This document shows positions 39,301 through 52,358 of a stretch of 64,000 nucleotides of DNA, one piece after another. Origin of the DNA: Synchiropus splendidus (taxonomy: Eukaryota > Chordata > Actinopteri > Syngnathiformes > Callionymidae); contig NW_026527055.1 of the NCBI RefSeq assembly GCF_027744825.2, positions 124,001-188,000 on the forward strand, written 5' to 3'. The position numbers and the translations under genes are program-made. Within the stretch, counting starts at the first letter, position 1. Every line of letters starts with the position of its first letter. The notes beneath the pieces are model-generated. The model did no database searches. It was not told the origin of the DNA and worked only from the letters and a program-made list of their open reading frames with translations.

Positions 39301-42300
39301 CCTCCCACTATAGCAGAAAGGGTCTTTCTAGTAGTTGCACATCAAATCTAAACTGTCTGAAGTGTTTTTCCAAAGTTATCAACACTTTTATGTTTGGCGT
39401 TCCGAAACCCACCTTATCTCAGGCTGAAAAGCGTTTTTACGCATTGTGCCATAACTTTTCAGGGAAGCTTCAGAACATGAAATTTTAACCTCCCACTATA
39501 GCAGAAAGGGTCTTTCTAGTAGTTGCACATCAAATCTAAGCTGTCTGAAGTGTTTTTCAAAAGTTATCAACACTTTTATGTTTGGCGTTCCGAAACCCAC
39601 CTTATCTCAGGCTGAAAAGCGTTTTTGTGCATTGTGCCATAACTTTTCAGGGAAGCTTCAGAACATGAAATTTTAACCTCCCACTATAGCAGAAAGGGTC
39701 TTTCTAGTAGTTGCACATCAAATCTAAACTGTCTGAAGTGTTTTTCCAAAGTTATCAACACTTTTATGTTTGGCGTTCCGAAACCCACCTTATCTCAGGC
39801 TGAAAAGCGTTTTTACGCATTGTGCCATAACTTTTCAGGGAAGCTTCAGAACATGAAATTTTAACCTCCCACTATAGCAGAAAGGGTCTTTCTAGTAGTT
39901 GCACATCAAATCTAAACTGTCTGAAGTGTTTTTCCAAAGTTATTAACACTTTTATGTTTGGCGTTCCGAAACCCACCTTATCTCAGGCTGAAAAGCGTTT
40001 TTGTGCATTGTGCCATAACTTTTCAGGGAAGCTTCAGAACATGAAATTTTAACCTCCCACTATAGCAGAAAGGGTCTTTCTAGTAGTTGCACATCAAATC
40101 TAAACTGTCTGAAGTGTTTTTCCAAAGTTATTAACACTTTTATGTTTGGCGTTCCGAAACCCACCTTATCTCAGGCTGAAAAGCGTTTTTGTGCATTGTG
40201 CCATAACTTTTCAGGGAAGCTTCAGAACATGAAATTTTAACCTCCCACTATAGCAGAAAGGGTCTTTCTAGTAGTTGCACATCAAATCTAAGCTGTCTGA
40301 AGTGTTTTTCAAAAGTTATCAACACTTTTATGTTTGGCGTTCCGAAACCCACCTTATCTCAGGCTGAAAAGCGTTTTTGTGCATTGTGCCATAACTTTTC
40401 AGGAAAGCTTCAGAACATGAAATTTTAACCTCCCACTATAGCAGAAAGGGTCTTTCTAGTAGTTGCACATCAAATCTAAACTGTCTGAAGTGTTTTTCCA
40501 AAGTTATCAACACTTTTATCTTTGGCGTTCCGAAACCCACCTTATCTCAGGCTGAAAAGCGTTTTTGTGCATTGTGCCATAACTTTTCAGGGAAGCTTCA
40601 GAACATGAAATTTTAACCTCCCACTATAGCAGAAAGGGTCTTTCTAGTAGTTGCACATCAAATCTAAACTGTCTGAAGTGTTTTTCCAAAGTTATCAACA
40701 CTTTTATGTTTGGCGTTCCGAAACCCACCTTATCTCAGGCTGAAAAGCGTTTTTACGCATTGTGCCATAACTTTTCAGGGAAGCTTCAGAACATGAAATT
40801 TTAACCTCCCACTATAGCAGAAAGGGTCTTTCTAGTAGGTGCACATCAAATCTAAGCTCTCTGAAGTGTTTTTCGAAAGTTATCAACACTTTTATGTTTG
40901 GCGTTCCGAAACCCACCTTATCTCAGGCTGAAAAGCGTTTTTGTGCATTGTGCCATAACTTTTCAGGAAAGCTTCAGAACATGAAATTTTAACCTCCCAC
41001 TATAGCAGAAAGGGTCTTTCTAGTAGTTGCACATCAAATCTAAACTGTCTGAAGTGTTTTTCCAAAGTTATCAACACTTTTATGTTTGGCGTTCCGAAAC
41101 CCACCTTATCTCAGGCTGAAAAGCGTTTTTACGCATTGTGCCATAACTTTTCAGGGAAGCTTCAGAACATGAAATTTTAACCTCCCACTATAGCAGAAAG
41201 GGTCTTTCTAGTAGGTGCACATCAAATCTAAGCTGTCTGAAGTGTTTTTCGAAAGTTATCAACACTTTTATGTTTGGCGTTCCGAAACCCACCTTATCTC
41301 AGGCTGAAAAGCGTTTTTGTGCATTGTGCCATAACTTTTCAGGGAAGCTTCAGAACATGAAATTTTAACCTCCCACTATAGCAGAAAGGGTCTTTCTAGT
41401 AGTTGCACATCAAATCTAAACTGTCTGAAGTGTTTTTCCAAAGTTATTAACACTTTTATGTTTGGCGTTCCGAAACCCACCTTATCTCAGGCTGAAAAGC
41501 GTTTTTGTGCATTGTGCCATAACTTTTCAGGGAAGCTTCAGAACATGAAATTTTAACCTCCCACTATAGCAGAAAGGGTCTTTCTAGTAGTTGCACATCA
41601 AATCTAAACTGTCTGAAGTGTTTTTCCAAAGTTATCAACACTTTTATGTTTGGCGTTCCGAAACCCACCTTATCTCAGGCTGAAAAGCGTTTTTGTGCAT
41701 TGTGCCATAACTTTTCAGGGAAGCTTCAGAACATGAAATTTTAACCTCCCACTATAGCAGAAAGGGTCTTTCTAGTAGTTGCACATCAAATCTAAGCTGT
41801 CTGAAGTGTTTTTCAAAAGTTATCAACACTTTTATGTTTGGCGTTCCGAAACCCACCTTATCTTAGGCTGAAAAGCGTTTTTGTGCATTGTGCCATAACT
41901 TTTCAGGAAAGCTTCAGAACATGAAATTTTAACCTCCCACTATAGCAGAAAGGGTCTTTCTAGTAGTTGCACATCAAATCTAAACTGTCTGAAGTGTTTT
42001 TCCAAAGTTATCAACACTTTTATGTTTGGCGTTCCGAAACCCACCTTATCTCAGGCTGAAAAGCGTTTTTGTGCATTGTGCCATAACTTTTCAGGGAAGC
42101 TTCAGAACATGAAATTTTAACCTCCCACTATAGCAGAAAGGGTCTTTCTAGTAGTTGCACATCAAATCTAAACTGTCTGAAGTGTTTTTCCAAAGTTATT
42201 AACACTTTTATGTTTGGCGTTCCGAAACCCACCTTATCTCAGGCTGAAAAGCGTTTTTGTGCATTGTGCCATAACTTTTCAGGGAAGCTTCAGAACATGA

Positions 42301-45300
42301 AATTTTAACCTCCCACTATAGCAGAAAGGGTCTTTCTAGTAGTTGCACATCAAATCTAAACTGTCTGAAGTGTTTTTCCAAAGTTATCAACACTTTTATG
42401 TTTGGCGTTCCGAAACCCACCTTATCTCAGGCTGAAAAGCGTTTTTACGCATTGTGCCATAACTTTTCAGGGAAGCTTCAGAACATGAAATTTTAACCTC
42501 CCACTATAGCAGAAAGGGTCTTTCTAGTAGGTGCACATCAAATCTAAGCTGTCTGAAGTGTTTTTCGAAAGTTATCAACACTTTTATGTTTGGCGTTCCG
42601 AAACCCACCTTATCTCAGGCTGAAAAGCGTTTTTGTGCATTGTGCCATAACTTTTCAGGGAAGCTTCAGAACATGAAATTTTAACCTCCCACTATAGCAG
42701 AAAGGGTCTTTCTAGTAGTTGCACATCAAATCTAAACTGTCTGAAGTGTTTTTCCAAAGTTATTAACACTTTTATGTTTGGCGTTCCGAAACCCACCTTA
42801 TCTCAGGCTGAAAAGCGTTTTTGTGCATTGTGCCATAACTTTTCAGGGAAGCTTCAGAACATGAAAGTTTAACCTCCCACTATAGCAGAAAGGGTCTTTC
42901 TAGTAGTTGCACATCAAATCTAAACTGTCTGAAGTGTTTTTCCAAAGTTATTAACACTTTTATGTTTGGCGTTCCGAAACCCACCTTATCTCAGGCTGAA
43001 AAGCGTTTTTGTGCATTGTGCCATAACTTTTCAGGGAAGCTTCAGAACATGAAATTTTAACCTCCCACTATAGCAGAAAGGGTCTTTCTAGTAGTTGCAC
43101 ATCAAATCTAAACTGTCTGAAGTGTTTTTCCAAAGTTATCAACACTTTTATGTTTTGCGTTCCGAAACCCACCTTATCTCAGGCTGAAAAGCGTTTTTAC
43201 GCATTGTGCCATAACTTTTCAGGGAAGCTTCAGAACATGAAATTTTAACCTCCCACTATAGCAGAAAGGGTCTTTCTAGTAGGTGCACATCAAATCTAAG
43301 CTGTCTGAAGTGTTTTTCGAAAGTTATCAACACTTTTATGTTTGGCGTTCCGAAACCCACCTTATCTCAGGCTGAAAAGCGTTTTTGTGCATTGTGCCAT
43401 AACTTTTCAGGGAAGCTTCAGAACATGAAATTTTAACCTCCCACTATAGCAGAAAGGGTCTTTCTAGTAGTTGCACATCAAATCTAAGTTGTCTGAAGTG
43501 TTTTTCCAAAGTTATCAACACTTTTATGTTTGGCGTTCCGAAACCCACCTTATCTCAGGCTGAAAAGCGTTTTTGTGCATTGTGCCATAACTTTTCAGGA
43601 AAGCTTCAGAACATGAAATTTTAACCTCCCACTATAGCAGAAAGGGTCTTTCTAGTAGTTGCACATCAAATCTAAACTGTCTGAAGTGTTTTTCCAAAGT
43701 TATCAACACTTTTATGTTTGGCGTTCCGAAACCCACCTTATCTCAGGCTGAAAAGCGTTTTTGTGCATTGTGCCATAACTTTTCAGGGAAGCTTCAGAAC
43801 ATGAAATTTTAACCTCCCACTATAGCAGAAAGGGTCTTTCTAGTAGGTGCACATCAAATCTAAGCTCTCTGAAGTGTTTTTCGAAAGTTATCAACACTTT
43901 TATGTTTGGCGTTCCGAAACCCACCTTATCTCAGGCTGAAAAGCGTTTTTGTGCATTGTGCCATAACTTTTCAGGAAAGCTCCAGAACATGAAATTTTAA
44001 CCTCCCACTATAGCAGAAAGGGTCTTTCTAGTAGTTGCACATCAAATCTAAGCTGTCTGAAGTGTTTTTCGAAAGTTATCAACACTTTTATGTTTGGCGT
44101 TCCGAAACCCACCTTATCTCAGGCTGAAAAGCGTTTTTGTGCATTGTGCCATAACTTTTCAGGGAAGCTTCAGAACATGAAATTTTAACCTCCCACTATA
44201 GCAGGAAGGGTCTTTCTAGTAGTTGCACATCAAATCTAAACTGTCTGAAATGTTTTTCCAAAGTTATTAACACTTTTATGTTTGGCGTTCCGAAACTCAC
44301 CTTATCTCAGGCTGAAAAGCGTTTTTGTGCATTGTGCCATAACTTTTCAGGGAAGCTTCAGAACATGAAATTTTAACCTCCCACTATAGCAGAAAGGGTC
44401 TTTCTAGTAGTTGCACATCAAATCTAAACTGTCTGAAGTGTTTTTCCAAAGTTATTAACACTTTTATGTTTGGCGTTCCGAAACCCACCTTATCTCAGGC
44501 TGTAAAGCGTTTTTGTGCATTGTGCCATAACTTTTCAGGGAAGCTTCAGAACATGAAATTTTAACCTCCCACTATAGCAGAAAGGGTCTTTCTAGTAGTT
44601 GCACATCAAATCTAAACTGTCTGAAGTGTTTTTCCAAAGTTATCAACACTTTTATGTTTGGCGTTCCGAAACCCACCTTATCTCAGGCTGAAAAGCGTTT
44701 TAACGCTTTGTGCCATAACTTTTCAGGGAAGCTTCAGAACATGAAATTTTAACCTCCCACTATTGCAGAAAGGGTCTTTCTAGTAGGTGCACATCAAATC
44801 TAAGCTGTCTGAAGTGTTTTTCGAAAGTTATCAACACTTTTATGTTTGGCGTTCCGAAACCCACCTTATCTCAGGCTGAAAAGCGTTTTTGTGCATTGTG
44901 CCATAACTTTTCAGGGAAGCTTCAGAACATGAAATTTTAACCTCCCACTATAGCAGAAAGGGTCTTTCTAGTAGTTGCACATCAAATCTAAACTGTCTGA
45001 AGTGTTTTTCCAAAGTTATTAACACTTTTATGTTTGGCGTTCCGAAACCCACCTTATCTCAGGCTGAAAAGCGTTTTTGTGCATTGTGCCATAACTTTTC
45101 AGGGAAGCTTCAGAACATGAAATTTTAACCTCCCACTATAGCAGAAAGGGTCTTTCTAGTAGTTGCACATCAAATCTAAACTGTCTGAAGTGTTTTTCCA
45201 AAGTTATTAACACTTTTATGTTTGGCGTTCCGAAACCCACCTTATCTCAGGCTGAAAAGCGTTTTTGTGCATTGTGCCATAACTTTCCAGGGAAGCTTCA

Positions 45301-46193
45301 GAACATGAAATTTTAACCTCCCACTATAGCAGAAAGGGTCTTTCTAGTAGTTGCACATCAAATCTAAACTGTCTGAAGTGTTTTTCCAAAGTTATCAACA
45401 CTTTTATGTTTAGCGTTCCGAAACCCACCTTATCTCAGGCTGAAAAGCGTTTTTACGCATTGTGCCATAACTTTTCAGGGAAGCTTCAGAACATGAAATT
45501 TTAACCTCCCACTATAGCAGAAAGGGTCTTTCTAGTAGGTGCACATCAAATCTAAGCTGTCTGAAGTGTTTTTCGAAAGTTATCAACACTTTTATGTTTG
45601 GCGTTCCGAAACCCACCTTATCTCAGGCTGAAAAGCGTTTTTGTGCATTGTGCCATAACTTTTCAGGGAAGCTTCAGAACATGAAATTTTAACCTCCCAC
45701 TATAGCAGAAAGGGTCTTTCTAGTAGTTGCACATCAAATCTAAGCTGTCTGAAGTGTTTTTCAAAAGTTATCAACACTTTTATGTTTGGCGTTCCGAAAC
45801 CCACCTTATCTCAGGCTGAAAAGCGTTTTTGTGCATTGTGCCATAACTTTTCAGGAAAGCTTCAGAACATGAAATTTTAACCTCCCACTATAGCAGAAAG
45901 GGTCTTTCTAGTAGTTGCACATCAAATCTAAACTGTCTGAAGTGTTTTTCCAAAGTTATCAACACTTTTATGTTTGGCGTTCCGAAACCCACCTTATCTC
46001 AAGCTGAAAAGCGTTTTTACGCATTGTGCCATAACTTTTCAGGGAAGCTTCAGAACATGAAATTTTAACCTCCCACTATAGCAGAAAGGGTCTTTCTAGT
46101 AGGTGCACATCAAATCTTAGCTCTCTGAAGTGTTTTTCGAAAGTTATCAACACTTTTATGTTTGGCGTTCCGAAACCCACCTTATCTCAGGCT
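33310..46193 (+). repeat. 188-bp satellite array, segment II
   Basis: The array resumes from monomer position 178, runs as 68 complete monomers (33321 to 46104, exactly 68 x 188 bp), then 89 bp of a monomer starting at 46105 that is cut at the second telomere tract. The cut is at the same monomer position as at tract 1. Families are mixed in the order given under the sub-blocks. The first monomer carries a private CAACATTTTT variant near 33365. No gene or RNA gene is visible. Confidence 0.98.
37457..38772 (+). repeat. Homogeneous run of seven C monomers, copy 2
   Basis: Copy of the run at 22185-23500, offset 15,272 bp, with the same number of monomers and the same marked A (TTTTCTC, ACGCCTTG) after it. 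The run was therefore already seven long before the large block duplicated. Confidence 0.9.
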
Positions 46194-46295
46194 GGGTTAG
46201 GGTTAGGGTTAGGGTTAGGGTTAGGGTTAGGGTTAGGGTTAGGGTTAGGGTTAGGGTTAGGGTTAGGGTTAGGGTTAGGGTTAGGGTTAGGGTTA
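46194..46295 (+). repeat. Interstitial telomere tract 2, (GGGTTA)17
   Basis: Seventeen perfect GGGTTA units (102 bp), one more than tract 1, in the same orientation. The insertion point in the satellite monomer, the left-hand monomer with its rare T14 variant (TCTTAGCTCT, 46105 onward), and the right-hand foldback are all the same as at tract 1. The two tracts are therefore copies of one event, differing by one slippage step or by an error in the sequence. Confidence 0.98.
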
Positions 46296-46351
46296 GTAGT
46301 TGCACATCAAAGTAGTTGATGTGCAACTACTTTCTAGTAGTTGCACATCAA
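46294..46351. repeat. Foldback at the right edge of telomere tract 2
   Basis: Base-for-base copy of the first foldback, offset by 13,022 bp: direct 16-mer at 46295-46310, loop AGTAG at 46311-46315, inverted 16-mer at 46316-46331, spacer TTCT, direct 16-mer at 46336-46351. The array resumes with the monomer starting at 46343. No substitution separates the two foldbacks, so duplication was recent or the copies have been homogenised. Confidence 0.96.
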
Positions 46352-47282
46352 ATCTAAACTGTCTGAAGTGTTTTTCCAAAGTTATCAACACTTTTATGTT
46401 TGGCGTTCCGAAACCCACCTTATCTCAGGCTGAAAAGCGTTTTTACGCATTGTGCCATAACTTTTCAGGGAAGCTTCAGAACATGAAATTTTAACCTCCC
46501 ACTATAGCAGAAAGGGTCTTTCTAGTAGGTGCACATCAAATCTAAGCTGTCTGAAGTGTTTTTCGAAAGTTATCAACACTTTTATGTTTGGCGTTCCGAA
46601 ACCCACCTTATCTCAGGCTGAAAAGCGTTTTTGTGCATTGTGCCATAACTTTTCAGGGAAGCTTCAGAACATGAAATTTTAACCTCCCACTATAGCAGGA
46701 AGGGTCTTTCTAGTAGTTGCACATCAAATCTAAACTGTCTGAAATGTTTTTCCAAAGTTATTAACACTTTTATGTTTGGCGTTCCGAAACCCACCTTATC
46801 TCAGGCTGTAAAGCGTTTTTGTGCATTGTGCCATAACTTTTCAGGGAAGCTTCAGAACATGAAATTTTAACCTCCCACTATAGCAGAAAGGGTCTTTCTA
46901 GTAGTTGCACATCAAATCTAAACTGTCTTAAGTGTTTTTCCAAAGTTATCAACACTTTTATGTTTGGCGTTCCGAAACCCACCTTATCTCAGGCTGAAAA
47001 GCGTTTTTACGCATTGTGCCATAACTTTTCAGGGAAGCTTCAGAACATGAAATTTTAACCTCCCACTATTGCAGAAAGGGTCTTTCTAGTAGGTGCACAT
47101 CAAATCTAAGCTGTCTGAAGTGTTTTTCGAAAGTTATCAACACTTTTATGTTTGGCGTTCCGAAACCCACCTTATCTCAGGCTGAAAAGCGTTTTTGTGC
47201 ATTGTGCCATAACTTTTCAGGGAAGCTTCAGAACATGAAATTTTAACCTCCCACTATAGCAGAAAGGGTCTTTCTAGTAGTT

Positions 47283-49350
47283 GCACATCAAATCTAAACT
47301 GTCTGAAGTGTTTTTCCAAAGTTATTAACACTTTTATGTTTGGCGTTCCGAAACCCACCTTATCTCAGGCTGAAAAGCGTTTTTGTGCATTGTGCCATAA
47401 CTTTTCAGGGAAGCTTCAGAACATGAAATTTTAACCTCCCACTATAGCAGAAAGGGTCTTTCTAGTAGTTGCACATCAAATCTAAACTGTCTGAAGTGTT
47501 TTTCCAAAGTTATTAACACTTTTATGTTTGGCGTTCCGAAACCCACCTTATCTCAGGCTGAAAAGCGTTTTTGTGCATTGTGCCATAACTTTTCAGGGAA
47601 GCTTCAGAACATGAAATTTTAACCTCCCACTATAGCAGAAAGGGTCTTTCTAGTAGTTGCACATCAAATCTAAACTGTCTGAAGTGTTTTTCCAAAGTTA
47701 TTAACACTTTTATGTTTGGCGTTCCGAAACCCACCTTATCTCAGGCTGAAAAGCGTTTTTGTGCATTGTGCCATAACTTTTCAGGGAAGCTTCAGAACAT
47801 GAAATTTTAACCTCCCACTATAGCAGAAAGGGTCTTTCTAGTAGTTGCACATCAAATCTAAACTGTCTGAAGTGTTTTTCCAAAGTTATCAACACTTTTA
47901 TGTTTGGCGTTCCGAAACCCACCTTTTCTCAGGCTGAAAAGCGTTTTTACGCATTGTGCCATAACTTTTCAGGGAAGCTTCAGAACATGAAATTTTAACC
48001 TCCCACTATAGCAGAAAGGGTCTTTCTAGTAGGTGCACATCAAATCTAAGCTGTCTGAAGTGTTTTTCGAAAGTTATCAACACTTTTATGTTTGGCGTTC
48101 CGAAACCCACCTTATCTCAGGCTGAAAAGCGTTTTTGTGCATTGTGCCATAACTTTTCAGGGAAGCTTCAGAACATGAAATTTTAACCTCCCACTATAGC
48201 AGATAGGGTCTTTCTAGTAGTTGCACATCAAATCTAAGCTGTCTGAAGTGTTTTTCAAAAGTTATCAACACTTTTATGTTTGGCGTTCCGAAACCCACCT
48301 TATCTCAGGCTGAAAAGCGTTTTTGTGCATTGTGCCATAACTTTTCAGGAAAGCTTCAGAACATGAAATTTTAACCTCCCACTATAGCAGAAAGGGTCTT
48401 TCTAGTAGTTGCACATCAAATCTAAACTGTCTGAAGTGTTTTTCCAAAGTTATCAACACTTTTATGTTTGGCGTTCCGAAACCCACCTTATCTCAGGCTG
48501 AAAAGCGTTTTTACGCATTGTGCCATAACTTTTCAGGGAAGCTTCAGAACATGAAATTTTAACCTCCCACTATAGCAGAAAGGGTCTTTCTAGTAGTTGC
48601 ACATCAAATCTAAGCTGTCTGAAGTGTTTTTCAAAAGTTATCAACACTTTTATGTTTGGCGTTCCGAAACCCACCTTAGCTCAGGCTGAAAAGCGTTTTT
48701 ACGCATTGTGCCATAACTTTTCAGGGAAGCTTCAGAACATGAAATTTTAACCTCCCACTATAGCAGAAAGGGTCTTTCTAGTAGGTGCACATCAAATCTA
48801 AGCTCTCTGAAGTGTTTTTCGAAAGTTATCAACACTTTTATGTTTGGCATTCCGAAACCCACCTTATCTCAGGCTGAAAAGCGTTTTTGTGCATTGTGCC
48901 ATAACTTTTCAGGAAAGCTTCAGAACATGAAATTTTAACCTCCCACTATAGCAGAAAGGGTCTTTCTAGTAGTTGCACATCAAATCTAAACTGTCTGAAG
49001 TGTTTTTCCAAAGTTATTAACACTTTTATGTTTGGCGTTCCGAAACCCACCTTATCTCAGGCTGAAAAGCGTTTTTGTGCATTGTGCCATAACTTTTCAG
49101 GGAAGCTTCAGAACATGAAATTTTAACCTCCCACTATAGCAGAAAGGGTCTTTCTAGTAGTTGCACATCAAATCTAAACTGTCTGAAGTGTTTTTCCAAA
49201 GTTATTAACACTTTTATGTTTGGCGTTCCGAAACCCACCTTATCTCAGGCTGAAAAGCGTTTTTGTGCATTGTGCCATAACTTTTCAGGGAAGCTTCAGA
49301 ACATGAAATTTTAACCTCCCACTATAGCAGAAAGGGTCTTTCTAGTAGTT
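47283..49350 (+). repeat. 11-monomer tandem duplication, unit 1
   Basis: The order is C C C A B D A' D' b C C (2068 bp). Markers are TTTTCTC in A (47924 onward) and AGATAGGG at the end of B (48201). Both recur 2068 bp downstream. D' here corresponds to d plus A in unit 2. Confidence 0.85.
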
Positions 49351-51418
49351 GCACATCAAATCTAAACTGTCTGAAGTGTTTTTCCAAAGTTATTAACACT
49401 TTTATGTTTGGCGTTCCGAAACCCACCTTATCTCAGGCTGAAAAGCGTTTTTGTGCATTGTGCCATAACTTTTCAGGGAAGCTTCAGAACATGAAATTTT
49501 AACCTCCCACTATAGCAGAAAGGGTCTTTCTAGTAGTTGCACATCAAATCTAAACTGTCTGAAGTGTTTTTCCAAAGTTATTAACACTTTTATGTTTGGC
49601 GTTCCGAAACCCACCTTATCTCAGGCTGAAAAGCGTTTTTGTGCATTGTGCCATAACTTTTCAGGGAAGCTTCAGAACATGGAATTTTAACCTCCCACTA
49701 TAGCAGAAAGGGTCTTTCTAGTAGTTGCACATCAAATCTAAACTGTCTGAAGTGTTTTTCCAAAGTTATTAACACTTTTATGTTTGGCGTTCCGAAACCC
49801 ACCTTATCTCAGGCTGAAAAGCGTTTTTGTGCATTGTGCCATAACTTTTCAGGGAAGCTTCAGAACATGAAATTTTAACCTCCCACTATAGCAGAAAGGG
49901 TCTTTCTAGTAGTTGCACATCAAATCTAAACTGTCTGAAGTGTTTTTCCAAAGTTATCAACACTTTTATGTTTGGCGTTCCGAAACCCACCTTTTCTCAG
50001 GCTGAAAAGCGTTTTTACGCATTGTGCCATAACTTTTCAGGGAAGCTTCAGAACATGAAATTTTAACCTCCCACTATAGCAGAAAGGGTCTTTCTAGTAG
50101 GTGCACATCAAATCTAAGCTGTCTGAAGTGTTTTTCGAAAGTTATCAACACTTTTATGTTTGGCGTTCCGAAACCCACCTTATCTCAGGCTGAAAAGCGT
50201 TTTTGTGCATTGTGCCATAACTTTTCAGGGAAGCTTCAGAACATGAAATTTTAACCTCCCACTATAGCAGATAGGGTCTTTCTAGTAGTTGCACATCAAA
50301 TCTAAGCTGTCTGAAGTGTTTTTCAAAAGTTATCAACACTTTTATGTTTTGCGTTCCGAAACCCACCTTATCTCAGGCTGAAAAGCGTTTTTGTGCATTG
50401 TGCCATAACTTTTCAGGAAAGCTTCAGAACATGAAATTTTAACCTCCCACTATAGCAGAAAGGGTCTTTCTAGTAGTTGCACATCAAATCTAAACTGTCT
50501 GAAGTGTTTTTCCAAAGTTATCAACACTTTTATGTTTGGCGTTCCGAAACCCACCTTATCTCAGGCTGAAAAGCGTTTTTACGCATTGTGCCATAACTTT
50601 TCAGGGAAGCTTCAGAACATGAAATTTTAACCTCCCACTATAGCAGAAAGGGTCTTTCTAGTAGTTGCACATCAAATCTAAGCTGTCTGAAGTGTTTTTC
50701 AAAAGTTATCAACACTTTTATGTTTGGCGTTCCGAAACCCACCTTATCTCAGGCTGAAAAGCGTTTTTGTGCATTGTGCCATAACTTTTCAGGGAAGCTT
50801 CAGAACATGAAATTTTAACCTCCCACTATAGCAGAAAGGGTCTTTCTAGTAGTTGCACATCAAATCTAAACTGTCTGAAGTGTTTTTCCAAAGTTATCAA
50901 CACTTTTATGTTTGGCGTTCCGAAACCCACCTTATCTCAGGCTGAAAAGCGTTTTTACGCATTGTGCCATAACTTTTCAGGGAAGCTTCAGAACATGAAA
51001 TTTTAACCTCCCACTATAGCAGAAAGGGTCTTTCTAGTAGGTGCACATCAAATCTAAGCTCTCTGAAGTGTTTTTCGAAAGTTATCAACACTTTTATGTT
51101 TGGCGTTCCGAAACCCACCTTATCTCAGGCTGAAAAGCGTTTTTGTGCATTGTAGCATAACTTTTCAGGAAAGCTTCAGAACATGAAATTTTAACCTCCC
51201 ACTATAGCAGAAAGGGTCTTTCTAGTAGTTGCACATCAAATCTAAACTGTCTGAAGTGTTTTTCCAAAGTTATTAACACTTTTATGTTTGGCGTTCCGAA
51301 ACCCACCTTATCTCAGGCTGAAAAGCGTTTTTGTGCATTGTGCCATAACTTTTCAGGGAAGCTTCAGAACATGAAATTTTAACCTCCCACTATAGCAGAA
51401 AGGGTCTTTCTAGTAGTT
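49351..51418 (+). repeat. 11-monomer tandem duplication, unit 2
   Basis: The order is C C C A B D A' d A b C. TTTTCTC (49992 onward) and AGATAGGG (50269) align with unit 1. It has an extra A after d where unit 1 has the chimera D', balanced by one fewer C at the end. Private changes include TGTTTTGCG in the D at 50291 and TGTAGCAT in the b at 51043. Confidence 0.83.
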
Positions 51419-52358
51419 GCACATCAAATCTAAACTGTCTGAAGTGTTTTTCCAAAGTTATTAACACTTTTATGTTTGGCGTTCCGAAACCCACCTTATC
51501 TCAGGCTGAAAAGCGTTTTTGTGCATTGTGCCATAACTTTTCAGGGAAGCTTCAGAACATGAAATTTTAACGTCCCACTATAGCAGAAAGGGTCTTTCTA
51601 GTAGTTGCACATCAAATCTAAACTGTCTGAAGTGTTTTTCCAAAGTTATCAACACTTTTATGTTTAGCGTTCCGAAACCCACCTTATCTCAGGCTGAAAA
51701 GCGTTTTTGTGCATTGTGCCATAACTTTTCAGGGAAGCTTCAGAACATGAAATTTTAACCTCCCACTATAGCAGAAAGGGTCTTTCTAGTAGTTGCACAT
51801 CAAATCTAAGCTGTCTGAAGTGTTTTTCAAAAGTTATCAACACTTTTATGTTTGGCGTTCCGAAACCCACCTTATCTCAGGCTGAAAAGCGTTTTTGTGC
51901 ATTGTGCCATAACTTTTCAGGAAAGCTTCAGAACATGAAATTTTAACCTCCCACTATAGCAGAAAGGGTCTTTCTAGTAATTGCACATCAAATCTAAACT
52001 GTCTGAAGTGTTTTTCCAAAGTTATCAACACTTTTATGTTTGGCGTTCCGAAACCCACCTTATCTCAGGCTGAAAAGCGTTTTTACGCATTGTGCCATAA
52101 CTTTTCAGGGAAGCTTCAGAACATGAAATTTTAACCTCCCACTATAGCAGAAAGGGTCTTTCTAGTAGGTGCACATCAAATCTAAGCTCTCTGAAGTGTT
52201 TTTCGAAAGTTATCAACACTTTTATGTTTGGCGTTCCGAAACCCACCTTATCTCAGGCTGAAAAGCGTTTTTGTGCATTGTGCCATAACTTTTCAGGGAA
52301 GCTTCAGAACATGAAATTTTAACCTCCCACTATAGCAGAAAGGGTCTTTCTAGTAGTT

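Larger units (their letters stand above)
34825..47470 (+). repeat. Large block with telomere tract, copy 2
   Basis: It directly follows copy 1. Marker partners are TGTTTAGCG (35201 monomer), TATCTTAGG (36409, 41861), the C x 7 run, TATCTTTGG (about 40517), ATGAAAGTTT (42861), TGTTTTGCG (43151), AAGTTG (43487), GCTCCAG (43979), CTATTGCAG (about 44760), telomere tract 2 and the foldback. It lacks the tandem second copy of the 9-monomer unit and has one extra D (39149) and one extra C (45165, with a private CTTTCCAGGG). The match ends near 47470, where the next monomers are C C A with TTTTCTC instead of A C C C A. Confidence 0.82.

Noticed and set aside
46130..46315. 61-residue frame with a Val-Arg repeat
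   Set aside because: The Val-Arg run is a translation of (GGGTTA)n. The frame is open only because 17 telomere units keep it so. Not a gene.
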